In this document: positions 51,194 through 61,422 of the stretch, one piece after another
Layout of the letters: each line of letters starts with the position of its first letter
Position numbering within the stretch: position 1 is the stretch's first letter
Assembly (NCBI RefSeq): GCF_000974445.1
Contig: NZ_BBOJ01000016.1
Coordinates: forward strand, 1-64,000
Origin: Lentzea aerocolonigenes
Lineage (GTDB): Bacteria; Actinomycetota; Actinomycetes; Mycobacteriales; Pseudonocardiaceae
Length of the DNA stretch: 64,000 nt
Reading direction: 5' to 3'
The notes under the pieces: model-generated
Seen by the model: the letters and a program-made list of their open reading frames with translations, nothing else
What the model was told of the DNA's origin: nothing
The model's database searches: none
Made by a program: the position numbers and the translations under genes

Positions 51194-54100
51194 GTGTTTG
51201 CCGCCGTTCGGGTGCCGTTGTCGTGCCCACCCGAATTGCCGCGGGCGGTGGATGCGGGAGAGGGTGGGCAGGTGCCCAAGTGGGTAGGACGCGCGACGGT
51301 GGTGAACGGCCGTGCACGGACGGCTGCCAAGCCTCCGGTGACGCTGGACGGGCTGACCCTGCCCGACGCGCCGTCGTTGCTCGTCGACGTCAAGGGTGTC
51401 GTCATGCAGGCGAACCCCGCTGCTGTGGAGCTGGCCGGCGCGCAGGGAGCCGACGACCTCGTCGGGCACCCGCTGGGCGAGCTGCTCCTCGGCAACTCCG
51501 CCGACCTGAGGCTCCTGCGCGCTGACGGCACCGAGCTGCCGGTCCGCGTCGCCCGCCACGCGGTGCCGGGAACGGGTCTGCAGGCCGTCCTGCTGATCGA
51601 CGTCTCGGATCTCGCCGCCGCGGCGGACGCGTTGCGCGACGAACAGCGCCGGCTGCGCAAGGTCCAGCAGGTCGCGCAGCTGGGTTCGTGGGAGTACGAC
51701 CCGGAGACCGGTCTGACCGTCTGGTCGGACACCCACTACGAGCTCCTCGGCCTCGAACGCGGCACGGTCGTGCCCGGTGCGCAGGCCGTGCTCGACGTCG
51801 TGCACCCCGACGACTACAACATGGTCGAGTCGTACTGGCACGGCCGCGAGATCACCGGTGACCCGATCGACATCGAGTACCGGATCGTGCGCCCGGACGG
51901 CCAGCTGCGGTGGATCCGCGGCGTCGCGGAGGCGCGGCTGTCCGACGAGGGCCAGCTCGACAAGATCACCGGGTACATCCGCGACATCACCGAGGCCAAG
52001 CGCGCGGCCACCGAGCTCGCCCAGGAAAGGGCGCGGCTGCTGGAGGCGCAGCGCATCGCCCGGATCGGCAGCTGGGCGTACGAGACCGGCACGCGCGCGG
52101 TGCACCGCAGCGAAGTGCTGATGGAGATGTACGCCGAGATCGGCATGACCCCGGACGACGACCTGCTCAGCGGCGTGCACCCCGATGACAGGGAAGCCGT
52201 CAAGGACCTCCGTCACCAGCTGCTGCACGCCCGTGACGACGCGCCGGTCGAGGTCGAGGTCCGCAGCGAGCTCGGCGAGCGCGTCTACATGTGCCGGGCA
52301 CGTGCGGAGATCGACCCGTCGGGCCGCATCGAGCGCTACCACGGCACGATCCAGGACGTCACCGAGGCACGTGCGCTGGAACGTCAGATGCGTGAGGACC
52401 GCCGAAGACTGGCGGACGCGCAGCAGGCGGCCCGCCTCGGCATGTGGGAGTGGAACCCCGCCACCGGCGAGGTCGTGTGGTCGGACATGCTCCGCGAGCT
52501 CTTCGGCCTGCCCGCGGACCTCCCCGGCAGCTACCAGGCGTACCTCGACCTGGTGCACCCCGAGGACCGCGCCTGGGTCGACGACCTGTGCCGCCAGCTG
52601 GTGGTCGACGAGGTCGCCTCGCAGTTCGAGCACCGCGTGGTGCGCCACGACGGCTCGATCCGCATCTTCCGGTGCCACGGCATGATCGTCCACGACCCCC
52701 GCGGCAAGCAGCTCGCCGTCGGCACCGCCCAGGACGTCACCGAGCAGCGCGCCGCCGAGGCACGCATGAAGCGTTCCTCGCAGCGCTTCACCGACCTGGT
52801 CTCGGTCACGCCGGTCGGCATCGGTCTCTTCGACGAGGCCGAGCGCCTGGTCGACGCCAACGACGCGTTGTGCGACCTGCTCGGCATGGAACTGGAGCAG
52901 CTGCGCGGCGTGACAGCCGAACAGCTCACCCACCCCGAGGACACCTCGCCGGGCCTGCAGTGGGCCGCCGAGCGCACGCAGAAGATCCCGCAGCGCATCC
53001 TCGTCCGGCCCGACGGCGAGAAGGTCTACTGCGAGCTGCACATCGCCCTGTCCGTGCAGGACGACGGCCGCCGCTTCTGGCTGATCGTGTTCCTGGACAT
53101 CACCGAACGCCGCCGCACCGCGGAAGCCCTGCGCCACCAGGCCACCCACGACGAGCTGACCGGCCTCCCGAACCGCGCGCTGGTGAAGGAGATGCTGAGC
53201 AAGCTGCTCGACGGCCCCGGCCGCTCCAAGGTCGCCGTCTTCTTCTGCGACATCGACAACTTCAAGCGCGTCAACGACTCCCTCGGCCACGACGCGGGCG
53301 ACGAGCTGCTCGTGGCGCTGGCACGGCGGCTGGAGGGCGGCCTGCCGGAGGGCTGCACGGCCGCGCGCCTGTCCGGTGACGAGTACGTGATCATCTGCGA
53401 GGACATCGACTCGGTCGGCGGCGTCGACGCCCTGGCGACCCGAGTGGCCTCGTTGCTGCGCACCGCCGTTCCCGTGCACGGCCAGCTCGTCCGGGTCTCC
53501 GCCTCGATCGGCGCGGCCGTCCCGAACGGCTCCCGCGCCAACGGTGCGGACCTCCTGCGCTTCGCCGACGCCGCGATGTTCGAGGCGAAGCGCAACGGTG
53601 CCGGACGCGTGTCACTGGCCTCCGCCGCGCTGATCGCGTCCGCCGACCGCCAGGTGCACCTCGAAGGCCAGCTGCGGGACGCCCTGCAGCACGACGGCCT
53701 GGCCCTGCACTTCCAGCCGGTCGTGGGAGTGGACGGCGCGGTGCTGACGGCCGAAGCCTTGGTGCGCTGGCCGCATCCCGACCGCGGCCTGCTGCCACCA
53801 GACGTGTTCCTGCCCGTCGCCGAGCAGGGCGACCTGATGCGCGAACTGGACCGCTGGGTCCTGCGAACGGCGCTGAAGGAAGCCGCGACCTGGCCCGCGC
53901 CCGACGGTCGCCCGGTGTCGGTGGCGGTGAACCTGGCCGGCCTGGTGCCGGGCGATCCGGAGTTCGTCGACATCGTCTCGAACGCGATCATGGAGTCCGG
54001 CGTGCCGTGGGAACGCGTCGTCCTGGAGCTGGTCGAGACGGCGTTCGTCGACTTGCCTTCACGGGTGCGCCAGTCGATGGACGAGCTGGTGCAGCGCGGC

Positions 54101-54436
54101 GTGCAGTTCGCCGTGGACGACTTCGGCACCGGTTACTCGTCGCTCGCCCGACTGAAGGACCTGCCGGCGCAGATCATCAAGGTCGACCGGCGCTTCGTTT
54201 CCGGCGTGGGCAACGACTCCTCGGACTTCGCCGTGGCCCGCGCGGTCGTGGACATGGCCCGCGCGATGGGACGCAAGTGCGTGGCGGAGGGCGTCGAGAC
54301 CGCGACGCAGTTCCACGTGCTGCGCGGGGTCGGGGTGGATGCTTACCAGGGGTGGCTGTTCTCGCGTCCGGTGCCGCCCAAGGAGTTCCGGGCGGTGCTG
54401 GCCCTCGGGCCATTGCACATCCCTCGGGCGGGTTAG
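51194..54436 (+). CDS. Multi-PAS GGDEF-EAL protein (c-di-GMP signalling)
   Basis: 1080-residue soluble sensor with about five PAS domains in series (about 55-140, 155-275, 290-395, 410-520 and 535-645, each with PAC-like tails ending DVTE or DITE), then GGDEF (about 655-815) and EAL (about 825-1075). The GGDEF active site reads SGDEY (727-731) instead of GG(D/E)EF, so cyclase activity is uncertain. The EAL site is intact (E854-A-L, then NLAGLVPGDPEF and DDFGTGYSSLARLKDLP), so phosphodiesterase activity is likely. No membrane segment. GTG 51194 has a superb site; GTG 51272 is an alternative. Confidence 0.92.
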   Translation: MFAAVRVPLSCPPELPRAVDAGEGGQVPKWVGRATVVNGRARTAAKPPVTLDGLTLPDAPSLLVDVKGVVMQANPAAVELAGAQGADDLVGHPLGELLLGNSADLRLLRADGTELPVRVARHAVPGTGLQAVLLIDVSDLAAAADALRDEQRRLRKVQQVAQLGSWEYDPETGLTVWSDTHYELLGLERGTVVPGAQAVLDVVHPDDYNMVESYWHGREITGDPIDIEYRIVRPDGQLRWIRGVAEARLSDEGQLDKITGYIRDITEAKRAATELAQERARLLEAQRIARIGSWAYETGTRAVHRSEVLMEMYAEIGMTPDDDLLSGVHPDDREAVKDLRHQLLHARDDAPVEVEVRSELGERVYMCRARAEIDPSGRIERYHGTIQDVTEARALERQMREDRRRLADAQQAARLGMWEWNPATGEVVWSDMLRELFGLPADLPGSYQAYLDLVHPEDRAWVDDLCRQLVVDEVASQFEHRVVRHDGSIRIFRCHGMIVHDPRGKQLAVGTAQDVTEQRAAEARMKRSSQRFTDLVSVTPVGIGLFDEAERLVDANDALCDLLGMELEQLRGVTAEQLTHPEDTSPGLQWAAERTQKIPQRILVRPDGEKVYCELHIALSVQDDGRRFWLIVFLDITERRRTAEALRHQATHDELTGLPNRALVKEMLSKLLDGPGRSKVAVFFCDIDNFKRVNDSLGHDAGDELLVALARRLEGGLPEGCTAARLSGDEYVIICEDIDSVGGVDALATRVASLLRTAVPVHGQLVRVSASIGAAVPNGSRANGADLLRFADAAMFEAKRNGAGRVSLASAALIASADRQVHLEGQLRDALQHDGLALHFQPVVGVDGAVLTAEALVRWPHPDRGLLPPDVFLPVAEQGDLMRELDRWVLRTALKEAATWPAPDGRPVSVAVNLAGLVPGDPEFVDIVSNAIMESGVPWERVVLELVETAFVDLPSRVRQSMDELVQRGVQFAVDDFGTGYSSLARLKDLPAQIIKVDRRFVSGVGNDSSDFAVARAVVDMARAMGRKCVAEGVETATQFHVLRGVGVDAYQGWLFSRPVPPKEFRAVLALGPLHIPRAG

Positions 54437-54479
54437 TGGCGGACGAGGCGTGCCCGGCCTCGTCCACCACCGAACAGGC

Positions 54480-56030
54480 CTAGCCCTCCGGCCGCTCCAC
54501 GTACCGAGCGCTGGCCGAGATCTCCGGCAGCAGCGCCGCGATCCGGTGCTTCGGCAGGTCGATCAACCTCAGCTCGAGGTCGTCCGGCGTCACCGAGGCG
54601 TTGTCGACGATCTCGGCCGCCTGCCGCTTGGTCAGCACGCCCTGCGACGCGGTGATCAACGCCTCGCGCCACACGTTGCGCAGCTTGCCGTGCGCCTTCA
54701 TCAGCACTTCGCGGACCGTGCGGTCGCCCAGGGACAGCGTGCCGGTCAACACCTGGTCGGCGACGACGATGGTGGTCTTGGAATCGGGGTTGTTGCGCAG
54801 GAACTTGAGCGAGAACCGCGTCCCCACCAGGGATTGCAGCTCCTTCTGTCCCGCTTCGGACGACACCGACGGGTGGTTGTTCGGCACCAGGCACGCGAGC
54901 CGCGCCGGTGACGAGGCCAGCAACGTCCGCAGCAGCCAGGGGCCCGGATCTGCTGACAGGTCAACGGCCAGTGAGGCCGCGCCCTTGCCCACCGGCTCGG
55001 CCCAGCCCGGCTGGCGGGGCTTCGGCGGCGGTGAGGATTCGGGGCGTGGCGCCAGTTCCGAGAGTGCGGCGAGGGCTTCCTTCGACGGGCCCGCGGACTC
55101 CACGGACTGCGCGCCGTGCGTGTAGATGCGTGTGCCGCCGGACACCGCGCGCCGGCCGGTCGGGCGGCAGACGTACAGGTCGGCCGCCGAACCGATGGCC
55201 TGGGCGCCGTCGAAGCGGTGGAAGGCGGGCAGGATCGCCTCGAACACGAGGCCGAGCTTCTGCAGTTCCTGCTGCACCTTCAGGCCCAGCGCGGGCGTGC
55301 GGTCGGAGAAGCCGTAGGCCAGCAGCACACGGCCCGCGGCGATGTCCGACAGCGCCTCGACCGCGCGGCCGGCGAAGAGTCCCATGCCTTCCGGCGTGTA
55401 GGGCGGGTCGCTGAAGACCAGGTCGAAGGTTTCCAGAACGGACGCCGGCAGCCCGAAACGCATGTCGCAGTGCAACGTCCGGATGTCGAGTTCCCGGGAA
55501 GAAGCCCTGGAGTCGATGAACTCCAGCAGTCGCTCGTCGAGGTCCACGACCGTGATCGACACGTGCGGGTTGACCGCGGCCACGGCGAGCGAGGTCAGGT
55601 CGTGGTCGCCAAGGCACAGCAAACGCTTGCCCGCCAGGTCGTAGGTGGAGTCCAGCCACACCGCGCGGTTGAGCGCCGTCTCCGCGGTCGCCTGCACGTG
55701 GTCCAACGAGGACAGCGGCTGCGGCACGTCCGCGATGTCGACCAGGATCTGGCGCAGCACGTCTGTGTGGTCGCGCACACCGGCCACCGCGAACTCGGTG
55801 CGGTAGGCCGCCACCAGGCCGGGCGCGATGCGGTAACGATCACCTGAAGATTCGGCGTCGTCACCGATGGCCGTGAGCAGGTCCTGCACGGTGCGGCGGG
55901 GCACGGCGGGCAGGCGCACCAGCTCGGCCAGCGGATGCCAGTCCTCGCTGAGCAGGGACAACACCTCACGGAGCTTGCGGGCGTGCACTCCGCGCTCCGA
56001 CACCAACTGCCGAACCTGGTCGATCGTCAC
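54480..56030 (-). CDS. Branched polyamine synthase-like methyltransferase-fold protein (BpsA family)
   Basis: 516-residue protein related to N4-bis(aminopropyl)spermidine synthase (BpsA), which makes branched polyamines from decarboxylated SAM in thermophiles. An N-terminal winged-helix-like domain (about 10-80) precedes a Rossmann domain with LLCLGDHDLTSLAVA, VVDLDERLLEFID and the DPPYTPEGM motif, which holds the amine in BpsA and also resembles N-methyltransferase DPPY. The last 180 residues form an extra domain not in classical BpsA. GTG start at 56030. In a mesophilic actinobacterium the real substrate is uncertain. Confidence 0.72.
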   Translation of the reverse strand: MTIDQVRQLVSERGVHARKLREVLSLLSEDWHPLAELVRLPAVPRRTVQDLLTAIGDDAESSGDRYRIAPGLVAAYRTEFAVAGVRDHTDVLRQILVDIADVPQPLSSLDHVQATAETALNRAVWLDSTYDLAGKRLLCLGDHDLTSLAVAAVNPHVSITVVDLDERLLEFIDSRASSRELDIRTLHCDMRFGLPASVLETFDLVFSDPPYTPEGMGLFAGRAVEALSDIAAGRVLLAYGFSDRTPALGLKVQQELQKLGLVFEAILPAFHRFDGAQAIGSAADLYVCRPTGRRAVSGGTRIYTHGAQSVESAGPSKEALAALSELAPRPESSPPPKPRQPGWAEPVGKGAASLAVDLSADPGPWLLRTLLASSPARLACLVPNNHPSVSSEAGQKELQSLVGTRFSLKFLRNNPDSKTTIVVADQVLTGTLSLGDRTVREVLMKAHGKLRNVWREALITASQGVLTKRQAAEIVDNASVTPDDLELRLIDLPKHRIAALLPEISASARYVERPEG

Positions 56031-56162
56031 AAGCGGTAGACCATACGGCCTGTCAGATGGTGGAACGCTGTGCCGGGGTACGCCGAACGAGTTAAGGTCA
56101 CAGGGATCTGCATCCAGGGCGGCCCGAATCGGGGAGGCCGTCACGACCGGAGGGATCTTCGG

Positions 56163-57241
<1,079 letters not shown>

Positions 57242-57245
<4 letters not shown>

Positions 57246-57880
57246 CCTGGATTTTCGAGAACTGGGAAAGGTTCTGGGAAGTCACCGAGGTGCACCTCCG
57301 GCTCTCCGTCGTGCCGGTGCTGATCGGGTTCGTGCTCTCCATCCCGCTGGGGTGGTTCGCCTCCCGGTCCGCGACGGCGCGCGCGGTCCTCTTCCCGCTC
57401 GCGAACGTCCTGTTCACGATCCCGTCCATCGCACTGATCGTGATCACGCCGGTGCTGATCGGCGTGAAGATCCTCGACGAGATCAACGTCATCGTGCCGC
57501 TGACGATCTACACGGTCGCGCTTATGGTGCGCTCGGTCGCGGACGCGCTCTCCGCGGTGCCCGGCCACGTGACGGCCGCCGCGAACGCGATGGGGTTCAG
57601 GCCGTTGCGGCGGTTCCTCGTCGTCGACTTCCCGCTGGCACTGCCCGTGACGATCGCGGGTCTGAGGGTCGCGACGGTGTCGAACATCAGCATGGTGAGC
57701 GTCGGCGCGCTCGTCGGGCTCGGCGGTTACGGCCAGCTCTTCACCGAGGGGTACCAGACCGACAACAGCGCGAAGGTCTTCGCCGGTCTCATCGGGACGG
57801 TCGTGCTCGCGGCGCTCGCGGACGGGCTGCTGTTGCTGGTCGGGCGAGTGCTCACGCCGTGGGCGCGGGCGGGGAGGTGA
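57242..57880 (+). CDS. Osmoprotectant ABC transporter permease
   Basis: 212-residue membrane subunit of the OpuCB/ProW group with five to six predicted helices (first at about 16-40). The cytoplasmic EAA-like loop reads ANAMGFRPLRRFLVVDFPLALPVT. GTG 57242 overlaps the ATPase stop (GTGA). Pairs with the second permease at 57886 to form the channel. Confidence 0.9.
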
Positions 57881-57885
57881 GCTGA

Positions 57886-58551
57886 ATGGGTGGCTGGCTC
57901 TTCGATCCCGCGCACTGGTCCGGCACGGCCGGGATTCCGGCGCGGTTGCTGGAACACCTCGGTTACACGTTGATGACCCTGTTGATCGCCGCGGTGATCG
58001 CGATCCCGCTCGGCGCGTTCGTCGGCCACACCGGCAAGGGCGGGTTCGTGGTCGTCGGGCTCTCGAACGTGCTGCGCGCCCTGCCCACCACCGCCGTGCT
58101 GATCCTGGTGGTGCTGTGGGCGGGTCTCGGTGACTTCCCGGTGTACGTCGCACTGGTGCTGCTGGCGATCCCGCCGATCATGGCGGGTACCTACGCGGGC
58201 ATTCGCGCGGTCGACCCGGTGGCGGTCGACGCCGCGCGAGGCGTCGGCATGCGGGAGTGGGGTGTCCTGACGAACGTGGAGATCCCGAACGCGCTTCCGT
58301 TGATCTACGGCGGTTTCCGCGGCGCCGCACTGCAAGTGGTCGCGACCGCCACCATCGCCGCCTACACCGGCGCCGGTGGTCTCGGCAGGTTCGTCTTCGA
58401 CGGCCTCGCCCTGCAGGAGTTCGGACAGATGCTCGCCGGCGCGGTGCTCGTGGCACTGCTCGCCGTTCTCGTCGACCTGGGGTTCGCCAGCCTGCAAAGG
58501 CTGACGGTCTCGCCAGGGCTGCGTCCAGTGGGAACCGGAGGAAAACGATGA
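57886..58551 (+). CDS. Osmoprotectant ABC transporter permease (second)
   Basis: 221-residue membrane subunit homologous to OpuCD/ProW. About six helices, with the EAA loop ARGVGMREWGVLTNVEIPNALPLIYGG. The start is 5 nt after the first permease's stop, and its own stop overlaps the ATG of the binding protein by 4 nt. Confidence 0.9.
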   Translation: MGGWLFDPAHWSGTAGIPARLLEHLGYTLMTLLIAAVIAIPLGAFVGHTGKGGFVVVGLSNVLRALPTTAVLILVVLWAGLGDFPVYVALVLLAIPPIMAGTYAGIRAVDPVAVDAARGVGMREWGVLTNVEIPNALPLIYGGFRGAALQVVATATIAAYTGAGGLGRFVFDGLALQEFGQMLAGAVLVALLAVLVDLGFASLQRLTVSPGLRPVGTGGKR

Positions 58552-59444
58552 AGCGCATCGCGACAGTCGTCGCTGCGGCCATGCTCTTGTCGGCATGTGG
58601 CGGTGACCCGTTGACCGGCGGCAACAACAACCCGGCCCCGACGGACACGATCGTCGTGGGTTCCGCCAACTTCCCGGAGTCGACCGTGCTCGCGGAGATC
58701 TACGCGCAGGCGTTGGCGGCCAAGGGCGTGAAGGTCTCCAAGAAGCTGAACATCGGCAACCGCGAGCTGTACTTCAAGGGCGTGCAGGACGGCTCGATCG
58801 ACCTGATCCCGGAGTACAGCGGCGTGCTTCTCAAGCACGTCAACAAGGAAGCCCCCGAGGTCGGCTCCGACGAGGTCTACGCGGCGCTCAAGAAGGCTCT
58901 GCCGCAGGGTCTCACCGTGCTCGACAAGTCCGCGGCAGAGGACAAGGACGCGGTCGTCGTCACCAAGCAGATCGCCGCGCAGTACAGCCTAAAGTCGATC
59001 GACGACCTCGTGCCGTACTGCAAGGAGCTCGTCTTCGGCGGCCCGCCGGAGTTCCAGAACCGCCCGGACGGCCTGCCCGGCCTGAAGGCCAAGTACAACT
59101 GCGAGTTCAAGGAGTTCAAGGCACTCGACGTCGGCGGCCCGCTGACCGTCGCCGGCCTGAAGGACAACACCGTGCAGGCGGCCGACCTGTTCACGACGGA
59201 CTCGGCCATCAAGGCCAACGAGTTCGTGGTCCTCGAAGACCCGAAGAACGTCTTCGCCGCGCAGAACGTGTTGCCGCTCATCAACGAGAAGAAGGCGTCG
59301 CAGCAGGTCCGCGACACCCTGAACGCCATCTCGAAGAAGATCGACACGAAGACCTTGCTGGACCTGAACCAGAAGCTGGCGTCGCCGGACAAGCCGGAGC
59401 CGGAGAAGGTCGCGAAGGAGTGGCTCGCTTCCGCGGGCATCTGA
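58548..59444 (+). CDS. Osmoprotectant substrate-binding lipoprotein
   Basis: 298-residue solute-binding lipoprotein of the OpuCC/OsmF (OpuAC) family. Lipobox LLSACGG with lipidated C17. The mature protein starts with TIVVGSANFPESTVLAEIYAQAL, then GSIDLIPEYSGVLL, the pattern of quaternary-amine (betaine, choline or carnitine) binders, and ends near PEKVAKEWLASAGI. Strong GGAGG site before the overlapping ATG. A terminator follows, closing the operon. Confidence 0.92.
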   Translation: MKRIATVVAAAMLLSACGGDPLTGGNNNPAPTDTIVVGSANFPESTVLAEIYAQALAAKGVKVSKKLNIGNRELYFKGVQDGSIDLIPEYSGVLLKHVNKEAPEVGSDEVYAALKKALPQGLTVLDKSAAEDKDAVVVTKQIAAQYSLKSIDDLVPYCKELVFGGPPEFQNRPDGLPGLKAKYNCEFKEFKALDVGGPLTVAGLKDNTVQAADLFTTDSAIKANEFVVLEDPKNVFAAQNVLPLINEKKASQQVRDTLNAISKKIDTKTLLDLNQKLASPDKPEPEKVAKEWLASAGI

Positions 59445-59456
59445 GCTGACGAACGG

Positions 59457-59489
59457 GCGGGGCGGGCACCTTGAGGGTGTCCGCCCCGC
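59457..59489 (+). terminator. Terminator after the osmoprotectant operon
   Basis: GCGGGGCGGGCACC pairs with GGGTGTCCGCCCCGC (one bulge) around TTGA, then TTTCGTTT. Confidence 0.8.
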
Positions 59490-59496
59490 TTTCGTT

Positions 59497-61413
59497 TCAC
59501 AGCTTCAGATCGGCCACGCGTGCGCTCAGGTCGACGGTGGTGAGCCGGTCGGTGAAGCCGAGCGAGTGGTTGATGCGCCGCATGTGCTCGTTGGTGCTGT
59601 TCGTTTCGGTCTCGACGGTCTCGATGCCGGTCAGCTGGTGGAGCATGTGCGCTTTGACCAATCTGCCGAGTCCTTGGCCGCGGTGTTCGGCAACCACGGC
59701 GGTGTGCCGTTGGTGACCAACCGAGGGCCGCGAGAGAGTTCGGTGCATCACGGTCACACCGGCGGCCTCGTCGCCGTGCAGTGCGAGGACGACCCACACG
59801 TCGACTCCGGCGGCAGACAGGTCGTCTTCCTCCTGCCGCACCTGTTCCCGCGTGAGTGGGACAAGTTCGATCGCGCTGTCGCCCATGGGCTGGTCGTTCG
59901 TCGCGTTGAGCGCATCGACGAACGCGTCGAGCAGGTCTTCCGGAGCTCGCCCGGTCCAGTGCTCCAGCCGATACCCGGACGGCACTTCGCCGACCTCGGG
60001 CAGCGGGTCGGTGAGCACGAGCTCCTGCAGAGTGGCTGAACTGACGACGGTGAAGCCGCGGCTGGTCGCCCATCGCGCGCCCTCGCCGTCCGCAGGAACC
60101 CACGAGGCCTCGGCGGTGTCGCGGTTCGCCGAGCGCAGGGCGCACCGGAGCAGCGCGGTGCCGATGCCACGACCCCGCCACCGCTCGTCCACCACGATGG
60201 TGCCCACGACGAGATGCGCGTTGCCGGTCGTCGGCAGGTATCCGTCCGCGTACCCGACGATGCGTCCGTTCTCCCGTGCGACGGCGAACCGCGGGCGGCC
60301 CCAGCCGGCCTCCGGTGTCCGTCGCCGCCGCACCCAGCCGCTGAACGCCGGCAGCTCACGTGATGGCACGGCCCTCGTCCACCAGGCCACCTGAAGGTCG
60401 AACAGGGCACGCAGGTCGGGTTCGGCGGCACCGTCGAAGTCGAGTTCCTCGATGTCGATCTCGCCCGCGAATTTCGCCTGCACGGCCAGAAACGTGTAGA
60501 GGTCCCGGTAACCCAACGCGTGGTTGACGCGCAGCATGTGCTCGTTCCCGCTGCTGGTGCGCGTGAAGATCACCTCGACTCCGGTGAGCTCGTGCAGCAT
60601 CCGAGTCTTCAACACCATGCCCAGGCCGCGACCGCGATGTGCCGGCACCACGACCGTGTGCAGCTGCTCGGCCGTCGTGGGGCCGCCGGGCCCGCGCTCC
60701 ACGATGGTGAGGCCTGCGATCTCACGGCCGTGCAACGCGAGCACCACCCACCGGTCGCCCCCGGCGTTGAGGACGTTGGACTCCTCTCGTCGCAGGCGGT
60801 CGACCGTGTAGCCCGCCGAGTCGAGCGCCGTGTCGCCGAACGGCGCGTCCGCCATGGCGTTGAGCCCGTCGACGCACGCCTGCGCGAACTCGTCCGGTGT
60901 CCGGCCGGTCCAGGTGACCAGCTCGTAGCCCTCCGGCACCTCGCCGATCTCCGGCAGTTCGGTGACGTCCAGCCGTTGCCTCGTCATCGACGTGACGACC
61001 CGCAACCCCTGTGCAGCCGCGAAGTGCTCGCCCGCGGTGCCCTCGTACACGTTCCAGCACTCGGCGACGGTTCGTCCCGGCATCAGCGACGGCAGGGCGC
61101 GCAACAGTGCTCTGCCGATGCCACGACGGCGGAACTCGGGCAGCACCACGAGGTACACCAGCGCGATGTGGTCGTTCGCCGCTTCCTCGGTCACCCGCGC
61201 CGAGACGTAGCCGACGAGCTGCTCGCCCTCTCGTGCGACCGCGAAGCGCGCGGGCCCGAAGCCGAGGTCGTTGGGCGACTGCCAGCCGGTGACCTGGGCC
61301 TCGTAGGGCGGAGGTTCCCTCAGCTCTTCGGCCTCAGAGGCGGCGAGCACCTCGTACAGGCCTCGCCGCTCGTGTTCGGGTGCGTGCGCGAAATCGAACT
61401 CTTCAACCCCCAT
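59497..61413 (-). CDS. Four-domain GNAT acetyltransferase (duplicated double GNAT)
   Basis: 638-residue protein with four GNAT folds in one chain. Coenzyme A-binding loops are RRRGIGRA at 95-102, HRGRGLGM at 259-266, RWRGRGIGTA at 411-420 and HRGQGLGR at 577-584. The halves 1-310 and 320-638 are homologous: LPEIGEVPEGYELVTWTGR at 153-171 corresponds to LPEVGEVPSGYRLEHWTGR at 471-489, a period of 318 residues. Actinobacterial double-GNAT proteins of the Eis/MshD-like type are common; a doubled copy is rarer. Substrate unknown. ATG start at 61413, nine bases upstream of the dehalogenase stop. Confidence 0.88.
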   Translation of the reverse strand: MGVEEFDFAHAPEHERRGLYEVLAASEAEELREPPPYEAQVTGWQSPNDLGFGPARFAVAREGEQLVGYVSARVTEEAANDHIALVYLVVLPEFRRRGIGRALLRALPSLMPGRTVAECWNVYEGTAGEHFAAAQGLRVVTSMTRQRLDVTELPEIGEVPEGYELVTWTGRTPDEFAQACVDGLNAMADAPFGDTALDSAGYTVDRLRREESNVLNAGGDRWVVLALHGREIAGLTIVERGPGGPTTAEQLHTVVVPAHRGRGLGMVLKTRMLHELTGVEVIFTRTSSGNEHMLRVNHALGYRDLYTFLAVQAKFAGEIDIEELDFDGAAEPDLRALFDLQVAWWTRAVPSRELPAFSGWVRRRRTPEAGWGRPRFAVARENGRIVGYADGYLPTTGNAHLVVGTIVVDERWRGRGIGTALLRCALRSANRDTAEASWVPADGEGARWATSRGFTVVSSATLQELVLTDPLPEVGEVPSGYRLEHWTGRAPEDLLDAFVDALNATNDQPMGDSAIELVPLTREQVRQEEDDLSAAGVDVWVVLALHGDEAAGVTVMHRTLSRPSVGHQRHTAVVAEHRGQGLGRLVKAHMLHQLTGIETVETETNSTNEHMRRINHSLGFTDRLTTVDLSARVADLKL

Positions 61414-61422
61414 GCACCCGAT

